The notes: generated by a model not told the origin, from the sequence alone. Shown: positions 17,322-26,913, counted from the stretch's first letter. The stretch: 64,000 nucleotides of DNA from Gottfriedia luciferensis (GCF_001712755.1 NZ_MDKC01000036.1:62001-126000), one strand, 5' to 3'. Translations and numbers: made by a program.

Positions 17322-18734
17322 ATGATTACAAATGACATTGCACAAAGTTTCATAGCAATTGTTGGAAAAGAAAATTATGATGATTCAAAAGTGGAGAGAC
17401 TCGTATATTCTTACGATGCTACACCAAATTTGCAAGCTCTTCCGGATGCAGTCATTAGTCCTCGTTCTACTAAAGAAGTATCCGAAATCGTTAAAATATG
17501 TAACGAAAACCACATTCCAATCGTTCCTAGAGGTTCTGGAACGAATTTATGCGGTGGTACTTGTCCAACAGATGGCGGTATCGTGATCTTATTTAAACAC
17601 TTAAACAATATTCTCGAGATAGATGAAGAAAACTTAACAATTACAGTTCAACCTGGTTTAGTGACTCTTGATATGATCAATACAATCGAAGAAAAAGGTT
17701 TATTTTATCCACCAGATCCAAGCTCAATGAAAATTTCTACAATTGGTGGAAATATTAATGAAAATTCAGGTGGTTTACGTGGATTAAAATATGGTGTAAC
17801 ACGTGATTATGTAATCGCACTTGAAATCGTATTAGCAAACGGAGACATCATTCGAACTGGTGGAAAGCTAGCAAAAGATGTTGCTGGATATGATTTTACT
17901 CGTTTATTTGTTGGTTCTGAAGGAACTTTAGGTATTATTACCGAGGCTACATTAAAGCTTATTCCGATGCCAGAAACGAAAAAAACAATGCTTGCATTAT
18001 ATGATAGCTTGGAAGATGCAGCCAAAACGGTTTCTAAAATTATCGCTAATAAAATTATTCCTACTTCCCTAGAATTTATGGATCAACCTACACTAGAAGT
18101 TGTTGAAAACTTTGCGCAGATTGGGCTACCAACCGATGTAAAAGCTGTCTTATTAATTGAACAAGATGGTCCTAGTGAAGTTGTAAACAGAGATATCGAA
18201 TTAATAAAATCAATTTGTCAGCAAGAAAAATGTATTTCAGTTAGCGTAGCTAAGTCCGAAGAAGAAGCAGTAGCATTACGTACGGCTAGACGCTCTGCTC
18301 TTTCAGCTCTTGCACAATTAAGACCAACAACAATTTTAGAGGATGCGACTGTCCCTCGTTCTAAAATTGCTGAAATGGTCTCTGCAATTAATGTGATTGC
18401 TGAGAAACATAATGTAAAAATTTGTACATTCGGTCATGCAGGAGATGGAAATCTACACCCTACTTGTCCTACGGATGCTCGTAATCACGAAGAAATGGAA
18501 CGAGTAGAAATGGCATTTGCAGAGATATTTGAAAAAGCAATTGAACTAGGTGGCACGATTACAGGTGAACACGGTGTTGGAATCGTAAAAGCTCCTTATC
18601 TAGAATTAAAGCTTGGTAAAGAAGGCATTAACGCAATGCTCGCTGTCAAATCAGCTTTAGATCCGAATCATATTATGAACCCAGGCAAAGTCTTTGCAAA
18701 AGACAGTCGTAAAAGAATGGTGGTGTCAAAATGA
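17322..18734 (+). CDS. glcD: Glycolate oxidase FAD-linked subunit GlcD
   Basis: The 470-aa flavoprotein belongs to the FAD-binding PCMH (VAO) family. The pyrophosphate-binding region is IVPRGSGTNLCGGTCP (about residues 67-82). The C-terminal FAD-oxidase domain has GHAGDGNLHPTCP and GTITGEHGVG. It oxidises glycolate (or D-lactate-like 2-hydroxyacids) to the keto acid and passes electrons to the Fe-S subunit GlcF. GlcE is absent, as is usual in Bacillus. It overlaps glcF by 4 bp (ATGA), which indicates translational coupling. The ribosome binding site is GGGGGG, 10 nt before the ATG. Confidence 0.92.
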   Translation: MITNDIAQSFIAIVGKENYDDSKVERLVYSYDATPNLQALPDAVISPRSTKEVSEIVKICNENHIPIVPRGSGTNLCGGTCPTDGGIVILFKHLNNILEIDEENLTITVQPGLVTLDMINTIEEKGLFYPPDPSSMKISTIGGNINENSGGLRGLKYGVTRDYVIALEIVLANGDIIRTGGKLAKDVAGYDFTRLFVGSEGTLGIITEATLKLIPMPETKKTMLALYDSLEDAAKTVSKIIANKIIPTSLEFMDQPTLEVVENFAQIGLPTDVKAVLLIEQDGPSEVVNRDIELIKSICQQEKCISVSVAKSEEEAVALRTARRSALSALAQLRPTTILEDATVPRSKIAEMVSAINVIAEKHNVKICTFGHAGDGNLHPTCPTDARNHEEMERVEMAFAEIFEKAIELGGTITGEHGVGIVKAPYLELKLGKEGINAMLAVKSALDPNHIMNPGKVFAKDSRKRMVVSK

Positions 18735-20071
18735 CAACACTTCAAGAACAACAAGCTATCGGACAACAATTTAAAGAGCGTATGAACGAAGACGAGCTTT
18801 TAAACTGTATGCGATGCGGTTTTTGTTTACCGAGCTGTCCAACATATATTGAATCCGGTCAAAAAGAATCACACTCACCACGTGGTCGCATCGCTTTAAT
18901 GAAAGCAGTAACGGATGGATTAATTGAACCAGATGAAGATGTGGAACGTACACTTGAGCTTTGTCTTGGATGCCGTGCATGTGAGCCTGTTTGCCCTTCT
19001 GGTGTGAAATACGGTCATCTACTAGAAGAAGCTAGAGATATTATTGCTCAACACAAAAAACATTCACTCCCTGCACGAGCTGTTCGTAAAGTTGTATTTA
19101 AAGAACTTTTCCCGCATCAAAAACGTATGAGACTTGCAGTTGGTTTATTAGGTTTATATCAACGAACAGGCCTTCAAGTCGTAGCAAGAAAAGCTGGTAT
19201 TATGAAGTTGATCCCAAACAATTTATCTGCAATGGAAAAGGTTTTACCAAAGGTCCCTACTATGAAACAAATGAAGTCACGCCCTGACTATTTGCCACCA
19301 TTAAAAGAAAAAGTAAAGAAGGTTGCATTTTTCTCTGGATGTTTAATGGATACAATGTTCTTAGAAACAAACAATGCAACGATGAAGCTTTTACAATTAG
19401 CTGGTTGTGAAATTGTCATACCAAAAGACCAGGCGTGTTGTGGTGCATTACATGGTCATAGTGGTGAAAAGTCCATTGCAAAAGATATGGCAAAGAAAAA
19501 CATCGAAGCCTTCGAAAATCTCGGAGTAGATTATATCATTACAAATGCAGGTGGCTGTGGTGGTTTCCTAATTGACTATGATCATCTTCTTAAAGATGAT
19601 CCAAATTGGAAAGATCGAGCTCTTGCGTTTAAAAATAAACTAAAAGATATATCAGAAATTCTAGTAGAAGTTGAGTTTCATAACAAAGTGAAATTAAGTT
19701 TACCAGAACAAATTATTACGTATCAGGATTCATGCCATTTAAGAAATGTCATGAAAACCGCTTCTGCTCCAAGAACATTATTGAAGTCAATTCAAAATAT
19801 ATATTATCACGAAATGAAAGATGCAGATCGTTGCTGCGGCTCAGCTGGTATTTATAATATCGTCGAATCCGAAATGTCAATGCAAATACTAGATTACAAG
19901 ATGAAACAAGCAACAAAAACACAAGCTACTACAATTGTAACTGCTAACCCTGGATGCTTATTACAAATGAAGCTAGGTGTAGATCGAGAGAATCAATCAG
20001 AACATATGGAAGTTGTACACATAGTTGATTTACTTTTAAAAGCCGCTGAATATAAAGCAAATCAATTCTAA
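18731..20071 (+). CDS. glcF: Glycolate oxidase iron-sulfur subunit GlcF
   Basis: The 446-aa protein has two [4Fe-4S] ferredoxin motifs, CMRCGFCLPSCP (about residue 27) and CLGCRACEPVCP (about 77). Two CCG (DUF224) domains follow, with ACCGALHGH and RCCGSAGIYN. This is the GlcF/GlpC-like architecture, which accepts electrons from GlcD and hands them to the membrane quinone pool. It begins inside the glcD stop codon (ATGA), with GGTGGTG as ribosome binding site. The operon ends with a terminator right behind it. Confidence 0.92.
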   Translation: MTTLQEQQAIGQQFKERMNEDELLNCMRCGFCLPSCPTYIESGQKESHSPRGRIALMKAVTDGLIEPDEDVERTLELCLGCRACEPVCPSGVKYGHLLEEARDIIAQHKKHSLPARAVRKVVFKELFPHQKRMRLAVGLLGLYQRTGLQVVARKAGIMKLIPNNLSAMEKVLPKVPTMKQMKSRPDYLPPLKEKVKKVAFFSGCLMDTMFLETNNATMKLLQLAGCEIVIPKDQACCGALHGHSGEKSIAKDMAKKNIEAFENLGVDYIITNAGGCGGFLIDYDHLLKDDPNWKDRALAFKNKLKDISEILVEVEFHNKVKLSLPEQIITYQDSCHLRNVMKTASAPRTLLKSIQNIYYHEMKDADRCCGSAGIYNIVESEMSMQILDYKMKQATKTQATTIVTANPGCLLQMKLGVDRENQSEHMEVVHIVDLLLKAAEYKANQF

Positions 20072-20108
20072 AAAAAACACAAGGAAATTAATTTTCCTTG
20101 TGTTTTTT
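20072..20108 (+). terminator. Terminator of glcDF
   Basis: AAAAAACACAAGGAAA pairs with TTTTCCTTGTGTTTTTT just after the glcF stop. Confidence 0.85.
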
Positions 20109-20181
20109 ATTACCCTACTATACGTTTTGATTTTATAAAATCAAAGGGCCATGGAAAGAATCCTTGGATCCCATGTAAATA

Positions 20182-21831
20182 TTAATGACTTACAACTGTA
20201 TATTTTGCAGCAGCACTTGTATTTCCTGCTTTATCTTTTGCAGTTACAGAAATAACTGTTCCTTTTTTCTGTGCTTTGATACTAACTGAATAAACTCCAC
20301 TAGAGTTAGTTGTTGCAGATCCTAATACAGTAGTACCTTTTTTAACTGTCACAATTGAACCTTTTTCAGCTTTTCCAGTAACTTTTAAATCATTGTCGTC
20401 TACACGATTAATCGTTGGTTTAGATGGTGGGATTACATCAACGACAGTTACTGTAGTCGCTACGCTTGTATTTCCTGCAGCATCTTTAGCAGTTACCGTT
20501 AATTTTGTCCCAGCCGCTTGAACCGCGATTTTCGCTGAAAACGTTCCAGTAGTTGTAGCCTTTACAGTCGCTAGTGTTGTTGTCCCTCTTTTAATCGCAA
20601 CAGTAGAACCAGCTTCAGCTTTACCTGTTACAACTACATCATTATTATCAACTCTGTTAACAGTTGGTTTTGCAGGCGCAATTACGTCTACAACCTTTGT
20701 TGTTCCAGCCACACTCGTATTACCAGCAGCGTCTTTAGCATAAACACTTAACGTTACTCCAGCTTTTTGAACAGGAATCTTAACTGAATAAGTTCCAGTA
20801 GATGTCGCTTTTGTAGGAGTTCCTAATACTGTACTACCGTTTTTAACTGTTACAGTAGAATTCGCTTCAGCTTTTCCAGTTACAACTACATCATTGTTAT
20901 CAACTTTATTTACAGTTGGTTTAGTTGGTGCAATAACATCAACAACTTTTGTTGTCCCAGCAACACTCGTTTTCCCAACAAAGTCTTTAGCATAAACACT
21001 TAACGTTACTCCTGCTGTTTGAACTGGAATCTTAACTGAATAAGTCCCATTATATGTTGCTTTTGTAGGAGTTCCTAGTACCGTACTACCGTTTTTAACT
21101 GTTACAGTAGAACCGGCTTCGGCCTTACCCGTAACAACTAGATCATTATTATCAACTTTATTTACAGTAGGTTTACTTGGTGCATCATTTAATAATGTAT
21201 AGACTCCATAATAATCATCTTCGGTATTATCATCGTATTCATCATTATCATCATCCCATGCAACTACATAATATGTACCAGCTTTAGCTTGATAGTATTG
21301 TTGTTCAAGATCAGTATCTTCATCATAATCGTAACCTAAATCAATTAGTTTATTATCTTCAACAAAATCTTTTTGATAAATGCCCATTGCTAATACAATA
21401 TGTTCAGAACCAAAAGCAGATCCACCTAAAGTAATTTTCCCATCGGTAGGTACAACGATTTTATAAAGGTCTACATCATCCAAAGGAAGCAATTGACCGT
21501 ACATATTTGCTCCAATTGGTAAATCATTTGCTACATCAAAATCATCATTTACTTCTTGTTCGTCCAGTTCTTCAATCTCATTATCTAGAGTAGTATAATT
21601 TAATAGATTTATAGATGATTTATTAGTAAAGCCAGTAAGATGTGATTTTAAGTTTAGACCATTAAATGTATGTAACTCCTTTGCACCTTTCGGAAGCAGC
21701 TTTTCAACGTGGCTCTCACTGCTTTTCTTTAATAAATTATAATAGTTTCCTTCAGCATGAGCAGTTGTGAAAGAAAATGGTGAAGCTAATAAACCTAAAG
21801 TTGCTAAAGATAAAATTCCCTTTTTCATCAT
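20182..21831 (-). CDS. Secreted protein with PPC-like domain and four bacterial Ig-like repeats
   Basis: The 549-aa protein has a signal peptide (cleavage near TTAHAEG). Residues about 90-210 resemble a PPC/beta-jelly-roll domain (MYGQLLPLDDVDLYKIVVP, AKAGTYYVVAWDDDND) with a very acidic DDDNDEYDDNTEDDYY loop. Then come four Ig-like repeats of about 82 aa, each starting near KPTVNKVDNNDLVVTGKAEA and ending AKDAAGNTSVA. The repeats are also visible in the DNA at 20190-21180; the two 5'-most (nearest the PPC-like domain) are almost identical. No enzymatic domain, LPXTG or SLH anchor is present. A surface or matrix adhesin-like structural role is a guess from architecture. The ribosome binding site AAAGGGGA lies 8 nt before the first ATG. 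Confidence 0.85.
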   Translation of the reverse strand: MMKKGILSLATLGLLASPFSFTTAHAEGNYYNLLKKSSESHVEKLLPKGAKELHTFNGLNLKSHLTGFTNKSSINLLNYTTLDNEIEELDEQEVNDDFDVANDLPIGANMYGQLLPLDDVDLYKIVVPTDGKITLGGSAFGSEHIVLAMGIYQKDFVEDNKLIDLGYDYDEDTDLEQQYYQAKAGTYYVVAWDDDNDEYDDNTEDDYYGVYTLLNDAPSKPTVNKVDNNDLVVTGKAEAGSTVTVKNGSTVLGTPTKATYNGTYSVKIPVQTAGVTLSVYAKDFVGKTSVAGTTKVVDVIAPTKPTVNKVDNNDVVVTGKAEANSTVTVKNGSTVLGTPTKATSTGTYSVKIPVQKAGVTLSVYAKDAAGNTSVAGTTKVVDVIAPAKPTVNRVDNNDVVVTGKAEAGSTVAIKRGTTTLATVKATTTGTFSAKIAVQAAGTKLTVTAKDAAGNTSVATTVTVVDVIPPSKPTINRVDDNDLKVTGKAEKGSIVTVKKGTTVLGSATTNSSGVYSVSIKAQKKGTVISVTAKDKAGNTSAAAKYTVVSH

Positions 21832-21921
21832 AATATTCTTTCCCCTTTGTATTTCGTTCGTTATAGTGAATCTCTTATTAGTATCCTTTAATAATTAGCT
21901 ATGTGCAATACAAATTTTGCA

Positions 21922-22020
21922 TTATACTAACAAAACTTTATGACCACCAAACAGTGCTCCGGCCAAAGTAATTGGACAACACCAATCACAATAGCCTTTT
22001 CCTTTTTTCTGCCTTCCCAA
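21922..22020 (-). CDS. Possible small Cys-rich protein, 32 aa
   Basis: The minus strand from a TTG at 22020 encodes MGRQKKGKGYCDWCCPITLA and GALFGGHKVLLV, then TAA. The basic start, CDWCC cluster and glycine-rich hydrophobic tail look protein-like rather than random. A good GGAGG motif lies upstream, but 13 nt from the TTG, which is longer than ideal. It lies 90 bp upstream of the Ig-repeat gene on the same strand. I do not recognise the family; a small zinc- or membrane-associated peptide is possible. Confidence 0.35.
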   Translation of the reverse strand: MGRQKKGKGYCDWCCPITLAGALFGGHKVLLV

Positions 22021-22127
22021 GCAGCTTTCTAATCCTCCTTTGTATTTTTGTTGTTAACCATATTCTACCAACTCACCCTTTCATTTTTTTGAGCACCCAA
22101 CTGCTCATCATACTAACTGTCTTAAAA

Positions 22128-22164
22128 ATAAAAAGCACAAAGAACTTAGATTCCCTTGTACTTT
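22128..22164 (-). terminator. Terminator after the murR-type gene
   Basis: On the minus strand AAAAAGTACAAGG pairs with TTTGTGCTTTTT (wobbles allowed), followed by ATTTTT. Confidence 0.65.
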
Positions 22165-22208
22165 TTATATAAATTGCCTATCTCCTGTTTTAGCCTTGAA
22201 CCTTACTT

Positions 22209-23063
22209 TTATTTTTTTAACGAAGAAATAGCCGTTCTTGTTTGATCGATATACTGAATTGTTTGATCGTACTCTTGTGTCGCGACCGCCATAAATAAAA
22301 TATCGATGACATGTAGTTGAGCCATCCTTGAAGACGTTGCTCCACTACGAAATGTTGCTTCCCTATGTGGAGAATTAAATAATTTAATGTCCGCTAAGTT
22401 TGATACAGAATTGGAACCAAAGCCAGTGATACTAATGGTGTTCACGCCGTTTTCCTTTGCAATTTGAAATGCTTTCTGGACCTCTAGCGTTTCGCCAGAA
22501 AATGAAATTCCTACTAAGACATCATTCTCCTCGTGGTTCGCTATTTGAACAGCTAACAAATGCAAATCAGTAAATGCAGAGGTGTATTTTTTTATACGTA
22601 AGAACTTTTGTTGTGCGTCTAAGGCGACAACCATTGACCCACCTACACCGAAGAAATAAATATTTCTCGCTTTTGTTAAAGCTTGAACAGCTTCCTCTAA
22701 ATCACTCACATTAATAATATCACTAGTATCTTTGATAGCCTGGATATTGTTATTCATCATCTTTTTAATAATGGATCCAGTTGATTCCCCTAAATTGATA
22801 TCTCTTGATCCTACTTCTGTTGTCGTGATAATATCACCTGCAATTCGCAGCTTAAGCTCTTGAAAACCCTTTAGACCAAGTGAACGACATAATCGAATAA
22901 TTGCAGAATTACTTGTTTGACTTCTTTCTGCAAGTTCAAAAACTGTATATTGAATCGATTTTTCTGGGTTTTCAATTATATATTTAGCTGCTCTTCTTTC
23001 AGATGGTGGAAGCTTATACAGCATTTCGTTTAACATGATTAAACCGCCATTTAGTGCATTCAT
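22209..23063 (-). CDS. murR: MurR/RpiR-family regulator of the amino-sugar salvage genes
   Basis: The 284-aa RpiR protein has an HTH (LAERSQTSNSAIIRLCRSLG, about residues 43-62) and a SIS domain (FFGVGGSMVVALDAQQKF, GISFSGETLEV). It is directly downstream of murQ, as murR is in B. subtilis, so MurNAc-6-phosphate is the expected effector. A terminator at 23221 separates it from murQ, so it may have its own promoter. The first ATG (23063) has a weak ribosome binding site. The ATG ten codons later (MLNEMLYKLPPSERR, 23033) is an alternative start. Confidence 0.82.
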   Translation of the reverse strand: MNALNGGLIMLNEMLYKLPPSERRAAKYIIENPEKSIQYTVFELAERSQTSNSAIIRLCRSLGLKGFQELKLRIAGDIITTTEVGSRDINLGESTGSIIKKMMNNNIQAIKDTSDIINVSDLEEAVQALTKARNIYFFGVGGSMVVALDAQQKFLRIKKYTSAFTDLHLLAVQIANHEENDVLVGISFSGETLEVQKAFQIAKENGVNTISITGFGSNSVSNLADIKLFNSPHREATFRSGATSSRMAQLHVIDILFMAVATQEYDQTIQYIDQTRTAISSLKK

Positions 23064-23220
23064 TTAATCTACTCAACTCTCTTTTTATTTATATAAAATG
23101 ATGAATTATAAAAATCTTTATCCGGCGTTTATTGCTTCTTTAACCGTGTTGACCACATGATTACAACAAAATTATATAGTATAAAATGAAAAATCTGAAT
23201 CATATTTTGATATGAAATAG

Positions 23221-23262
23221 AAAAGCGACATACTAGTGAAAAAAATGACTAGTTGTCGCCTT
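23221..23262 (-). terminator. Terminator after murQ
   Basis: GCGACATACTAGT pairs with ACTAGTTGTCGC around an A-rich loop, with UUUUC on the minus strand. It separates murQ from the regulator. Confidence 0.75.
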
Positions 23263-23266
23263 CTAA

Positions 23267-24157
23267 TTAATTTTTTACTACTTTGCTAATAAAACCACTA
23301 GCTTTATTCAAACTAACAATTGCTTCATCATAATTCATTCCGGTTAAAATCATAATGATTGCTACTTTCGTTTGATTATTTGCTTTCAGTAAGTAATTAC
23401 TTGCCGTTTCATAATCACAGCCAGTAGCTTCAACGATTATTCTTTTTGCTCGATCAACTAGTTTACTATTCGTTAATTGCAGGTCTACCATTAGATTTTT
23501 ATATACTTTTCCAATACCAATCATTGAAGCTGTCGAAATCATATTACAAATTAATTTTTGAGATGTTCCAGCTTTTAATCGTGTAGAGCCTGTCAACACT
23601 TCTGGACCATTATCTACTTCAATTTTTTGGAGGGCAACCTCTCCAATTTTTGAATCTTTATTACATGCTACCGCTACAGTTTTTGCCCCAATCTCGTTTG
23701 CATACTTTAAAGCACCAATTACATAAGGCGTTCGTCCTGATGCTGCAATACCGATCACAATATCATTTTTTGTAAGTGATATTCGTAATAAGTCTGCCTT
23801 ACCAAGCTCTTCGCTATCTTCGGCACCTTCAACAGCTTTAATAAAGGCCCTCTCTCCGCCTGCAATTAATCCAATGACTTCACTAGGATTCGTTCCAAAT
23901 GTAGGTGGACATTCAACTGCATCAAGCAGACCAATTCGTCCGCTTGTACCAGCACCTGTATAAATTAAACGTCCTCCGTTTTGAAATGCTTCAACAACTA
24001 GTTGAACTACCCTTGAAATCATCGGAATTTGTTCTCTAACTGCTAGAGCCACCTTTTGGTCCTCTTCATTCATTATATTTAAAAACTCATCAACGCTTAG
24101 TTGATCTAAGTTACTCGTACGCTTGTTTCTAATTTCAGTTGTTAAGTTCTCTAACAC
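23267..24157 (-). CDS. murQ: N-acetylmuramic acid 6-phosphate etherase
   Basis: The 296-aa SIS-domain enzyme has the MurQ hallmarks YTGAGTSGRIGLLDAVECPP and SRLKAGTSQK-like STRLKAGTSQKL. It splits MurNAc-6-P into GlcNAc-6-P and D-lactate in the cytoplasm. Length matches B. subtilis MurQ (about 304 aa). The start is GTG with GAGGTG 6 nt upstream. It follows the sugar kinase gene on the same strand and completes the recycling route with MupG and AnmK encoded upstream. Confidence 0.95.
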   Translation of the reverse strand: MLENLTTEIRNKRTSNLDQLSVDEFLNIMNEEDQKVALAVREQIPMISRVVQLVVEAFQNGGRLIYTGAGTSGRIGLLDAVECPPTFGTNPSEVIGLIAGGERAFIKAVEGAEDSEELGKADLLRISLTKNDIVIGIAASGRTPYVIGALKYANEIGAKTVAVACNKDSKIGEVALQKIEVDNGPEVLTGSTRLKAGTSQKLICNMISTASMIGIGKVYKNLMVDLQLTNSKLVDRAKRIIVEATGCDYETASNYLLKANNQTKVAIIMILTGMNYDEAIVSLNKASGFISKVVKN

Positions 24158-24223
24158 AATTACACCTCAATCATAAAGCAGGATTTTTTGTACTACCTGT
24201 TCTTCCTGTTTTAGCTCACTTAA

Positions 24224-25132
24224 TTATTCCTTACGTGAATTTATTTCTTTCATGGCTAATAGATATCCTCCGAAGGTCGAAGAGATTTCGTTCGTATAAA
24301 AGGTTACTGTTGGATAGTGCTCATGAATTGTTTGAATAAACGTTTTCTGAACGACGGGTATTTTACTTAAAATACTTCCTTTTATTGCAACTCTTGGCTC
24401 TTCTCGAAGATTTAACTTTTTTATGGCTTGAATCGTCGTTTTCCCAAGAAGTTGACCTGCTCTTTCTAGAACAGACAATGTCATTAAATCACCTATGTTG
24501 GCCATTTCAACTATAAATGGAACATGTGAAGCAATCTCGGCTTTTGTATTGTGGTAAATATATTTTTTAAGTTCTTCTGCTTCTTTTAACTGCAATTTTT
24601 CCAGCATTTTCAAAGATAAATAACTTAATGGGATACCCTCATCAAATTCCTGTGTAATCTTTTTAAAGATTTCCATGCAAATCCAATATCCGCTTCCTTC
24701 ATCCCCTAGAAGATGTCCCCATCCGCCTGCCGTTACAGTACGCTCTTTATGTATTCCAATACAAATTGAACCCGTGCCAGCGATTGTTAATACACCACTT
24801 TGTCCATTTAGTAATGCTGCATGTGCAATTTGTGCATCATTAACAATTTTAAATGGGATATCAAAAGCATCTTTTAATGCTTTTTCTAAAGGACCCCGGT
24901 CTTTCACTCCACCAATTCCAGCAATTCCTAAAAATAAGAACAGGCAATTCTCTTTTGATAAAGGGCTCAAGCAATTTTCAATTGCTTCTATAATGTGATT
25001 AATTCCATCTTTTTCATTGATTAGTAAATTACTAAAACCAGAATAACCTTGACTAATAATTTCACCTTCTAAATTATAAGCAATAGCTTCTGACTTCGTT
25101 CCTCCACCATCAAGACCTATAACATATTTCAC
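24224..25132 (-). CDS. BadF/BadG-type amino-sugar kinase (GlcNAc/MurNAc kinase)
   Basis: The 302-aa ASKHA-fold kinase has the phosphate-1 loop GLDGGGTKSEAIAYN at the N-terminus, and IAGTGSICIGI plus GGWGHLLGDEGSGYW for nucleotide and sugar binding. Homologues include N-acetylglucosamine kinase NagK and the clostridial MurK acting on GlcNAc and MurNAc. In this operon it probably phosphorylates the unphosphorylated GlcNAc released when MupG cleaves the imported disaccharide phosphate. That role is inferred from context. The gene lies between EIIA and murQ. Confidence 0.85.
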   Translation of the reverse strand: MKYVIGLDGGGTKSEAIAYNLEGEIISQGYSGFSNLLINEKDGINHIIEAIENCLSPLSKENCLFLFLGIAGIGGVKDRGPLEKALKDAFDIPFKIVNDAQIAHAALLNGQSGVLTIAGTGSICIGIHKERTVTAGGWGHLLGDEGSGYWICMEIFKKITQEFDEGIPLSYLSLKMLEKLQLKEAEELKKYIYHNTKAEIASHVPFIVEMANIGDLMTLSVLERAGQLLGKTTIQAIKKLNLREEPRVAIKGSILSKIPVVQKTFIQTIHEHYPTVTFYTNEISSTFGGYLLAMKEINSRKE

Positions 25133-25182
25133 TTAAATTGCCCCCTACCTTCTTTCGTCTATTCTATGACGATATGAATCGA

Positions 25183-25500
25183 TTATTTCTCGGCTAATTT
25201 TTTATGTAAACGAATGATATGCTCTATAAGCTTTTGTTCACTCATTGCAGTCATTAAATGATCTTGAGCATGAATCATTAATAGCGACTTTTCACTTGGC
25301 TGACCATTTAATTCAGCTTGTATTAAAGTCGTTTGTGTTTTATGTGCATGACCAATTTCTTTATGAGACTCTTCGATTAAGCGATCTGCTGTTTCAAAAT
25401 CATTTTTTTCCGCAGCCTCTAATGCCTCGTAAGCTAGTGATCTTGCATTCCCACCGTGTGATATAATTTCAAAAATTTCTTGTTCGTTAGTCATCATCAT
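25183..25500 (-). CDS. PTS lactose/cellobiose-family EIIA
   Basis: This small, all-helical EIIA (about 105 aa) carries the phospho-histidine in MIHAQDHLMTAM (about residue 78) and the family start ISHGGNARSLAYEALEAAEK. It passes phosphate from HPr to the EIIB at 28601. The longest frame starts at ATG 25506, only one base from the GGAG motif. The next in-frame ATG (25500) is better spaced and is preferred. Its position downstream of the glycosidase, rather than next to EIIB-EIIC, is unlike the B. subtilis licBCAH order. Confidence 0.88.
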   Translation of the reverse strand: MMMTNEQEIFEIISHGGNARSLAYEALEAAEKNDFETADRLIEESHKEIGHAHKTQTTLIQAELNGQPSEKSLLMIHAQDHLMTAMSEQKLIEHIIRLHKKLAEK

Positions 25501-25532
25501 ATTCATACTCCTTAATTTTTGTTTTGCTATCC

Positions 25533-26867
25533 TTATCGAGCTGCCAATTCTTCTTTATAAAATAATGGTAAGTATTCTTTATGAGCATCTAAAAGTGCAT
25601 CTAGTACATCCTTTGCAGCTTCATCACTCGGAACTAAAGGATTAATCGTTAATGCCAATAATGCTTTATCATAAGAACCAGTAACAGCTGCCTCGGCTCC
25701 AACTCGTTCAAATGATTTAATCTGCTGAACTAATCCATTTATTTGAGGTGGTAATTCACCTACTGATATCGGAATTGGACCTTGCTTTGTAACGATACAA
25801 TTTACCTCTACAGCCGATTCATTCGGAATTCCCTGTATTGAACCATTATTTTGAACGTTTAATACTTGGATATCCTTTTTATCGTTATAAATAGATGTAA
25901 TTAAGCTACAAGCTGCATCACTATAATAAGCTCCACCTCGTTTTTCAAGCTGAGGCGGTTTAATAGCTAAATTCTCATCTTTATATAATTTAAATAAATC
26001 ATCTTCCAACTTCTTAACAACCTCTGCTCGAGTAGTACCTGTTTTGAAAGATTCTAATTCTTCGTCTAATATATGTTTCGTTTTGTAATAGTAACGATGG
26101 TATGGACAAGGAAGTACACCTAATGACATAAGAAATTCTTTTTGCCATGGTAATGGAGCAATATTTTTCATGGTCATTTGTATTTCTGGATTTGCTAATA
26201 GCTCTAAGACATATTCAGTCACTTCTTTTCCATCAACATAAACATGAAGTCCATATACCATATGGTTTAATCCTGCAAAATCAATATGTACACGACTAAT
26301 ATCCACTTCTAACAATTTAGCAATCGTCATTGTCATATTAATTGGTACATTACAAACTCCAATTACCTTTTTATGTTTACTATATCGAAGTAATGCTTCT
26401 GTAACCATTCCAGCTGGATTTGTAAAGTTAATCAACCATGCATCAGGACAAAGTTGCTGCAATTCTTCAGCAATTTCAAGTAATACAGGTATTGTTCTTA
26501 AACCTTTAAATAGACCACCTGCACCATTTGTTTCTTGACCAATCATACCGAATTGTAAAGGTATACGTTCATCTTTAATTCTTGCCTCAAGTAAACCTAC
26601 TCGCATTTGAGTCGTTACAAAGTCAGCATCCTTTAGCGCAAATTTTCGGTCTAACGTTAAATGAATTTCCATTGGAACTCCAGCTTCTTTTACCATTCGT
26701 TTAGCTAAATTACCAACAATCTCTAACTTTTCCTTCCCTGCTTCTATATCAACTAGCCATAACTCACTTACAGGTAGCTCGTCATATCTTTTAATAAAGC
26801 CTTCCACTAATTCTGGGGTATAGCTAGAGCCGCCACCTATTGTTACGATTTTAATACCTTTATTCAT
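25533..26867 (-). CDS. GH4 family 6-phospho-beta-glycosidase (LicH/ChbF-like)
   Basis: The 444-aa enzyme has the GH4 N-terminal NAD-binding IVTIGGGSSYTPELVEGF, the active-site loops GQETNGAGGLFKGLRTIPV and VCNVPINMT, and the metal-binding region around GLNHMVYGL. GH4 enzymes use NAD+ and Mn2+ and a redox-assisted elimination mechanism. Substrate by family is cellobiose-6-P or diacetylchitobiose-6-P. In this operon a GlcNAc- or MurNAc-containing disaccharide phosphate is plausible but not shown. It is closely related to the broken copy at 49479-50810. Confidence 0.9.
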   Translation of the reverse strand: MNKGIKIVTIGGGSSYTPELVEGFIKRYDELPVSELWLVDIEAGKEKLEIVGNLAKRMVKEAGVPMEIHLTLDRKFALKDADFVTTQMRVGLLEARIKDERIPLQFGMIGQETNGAGGLFKGLRTIPVLLEIAEELQQLCPDAWLINFTNPAGMVTEALLRYSKHKKVIGVCNVPINMTMTIAKLLEVDISRVHIDFAGLNHMVYGLHVYVDGKEVTEYVLELLANPEIQMTMKNIAPLPWQKEFLMSLGVLPCPYHRYYYKTKHILDEELESFKTGTTRAEVVKKLEDDLFKLYKDENLAIKPPQLEKRGGAYYSDAACSLITSIYNDKKDIQVLNVQNNGSIQGIPNESAVEVNCIVTKQGPIPISVGELPPQINGLVQQIKSFERVGAEAAVTGSYDKALLALTINPLVPSDEAAKDVLDALLDAHKEYLPLFYKEELAAR

Positions 26868-26913
26868 GATTATCTCACCTCATAATATTTTAAGAACTCA
26901 ATATAGTATTCTT

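Noticed and set aside
21972-22172. 66-codon hydrophobic frame on the plus strand
   Set aside because: It runs antisense through the small Cys-rich frame and into a terminator, and has no ribosome binding site.
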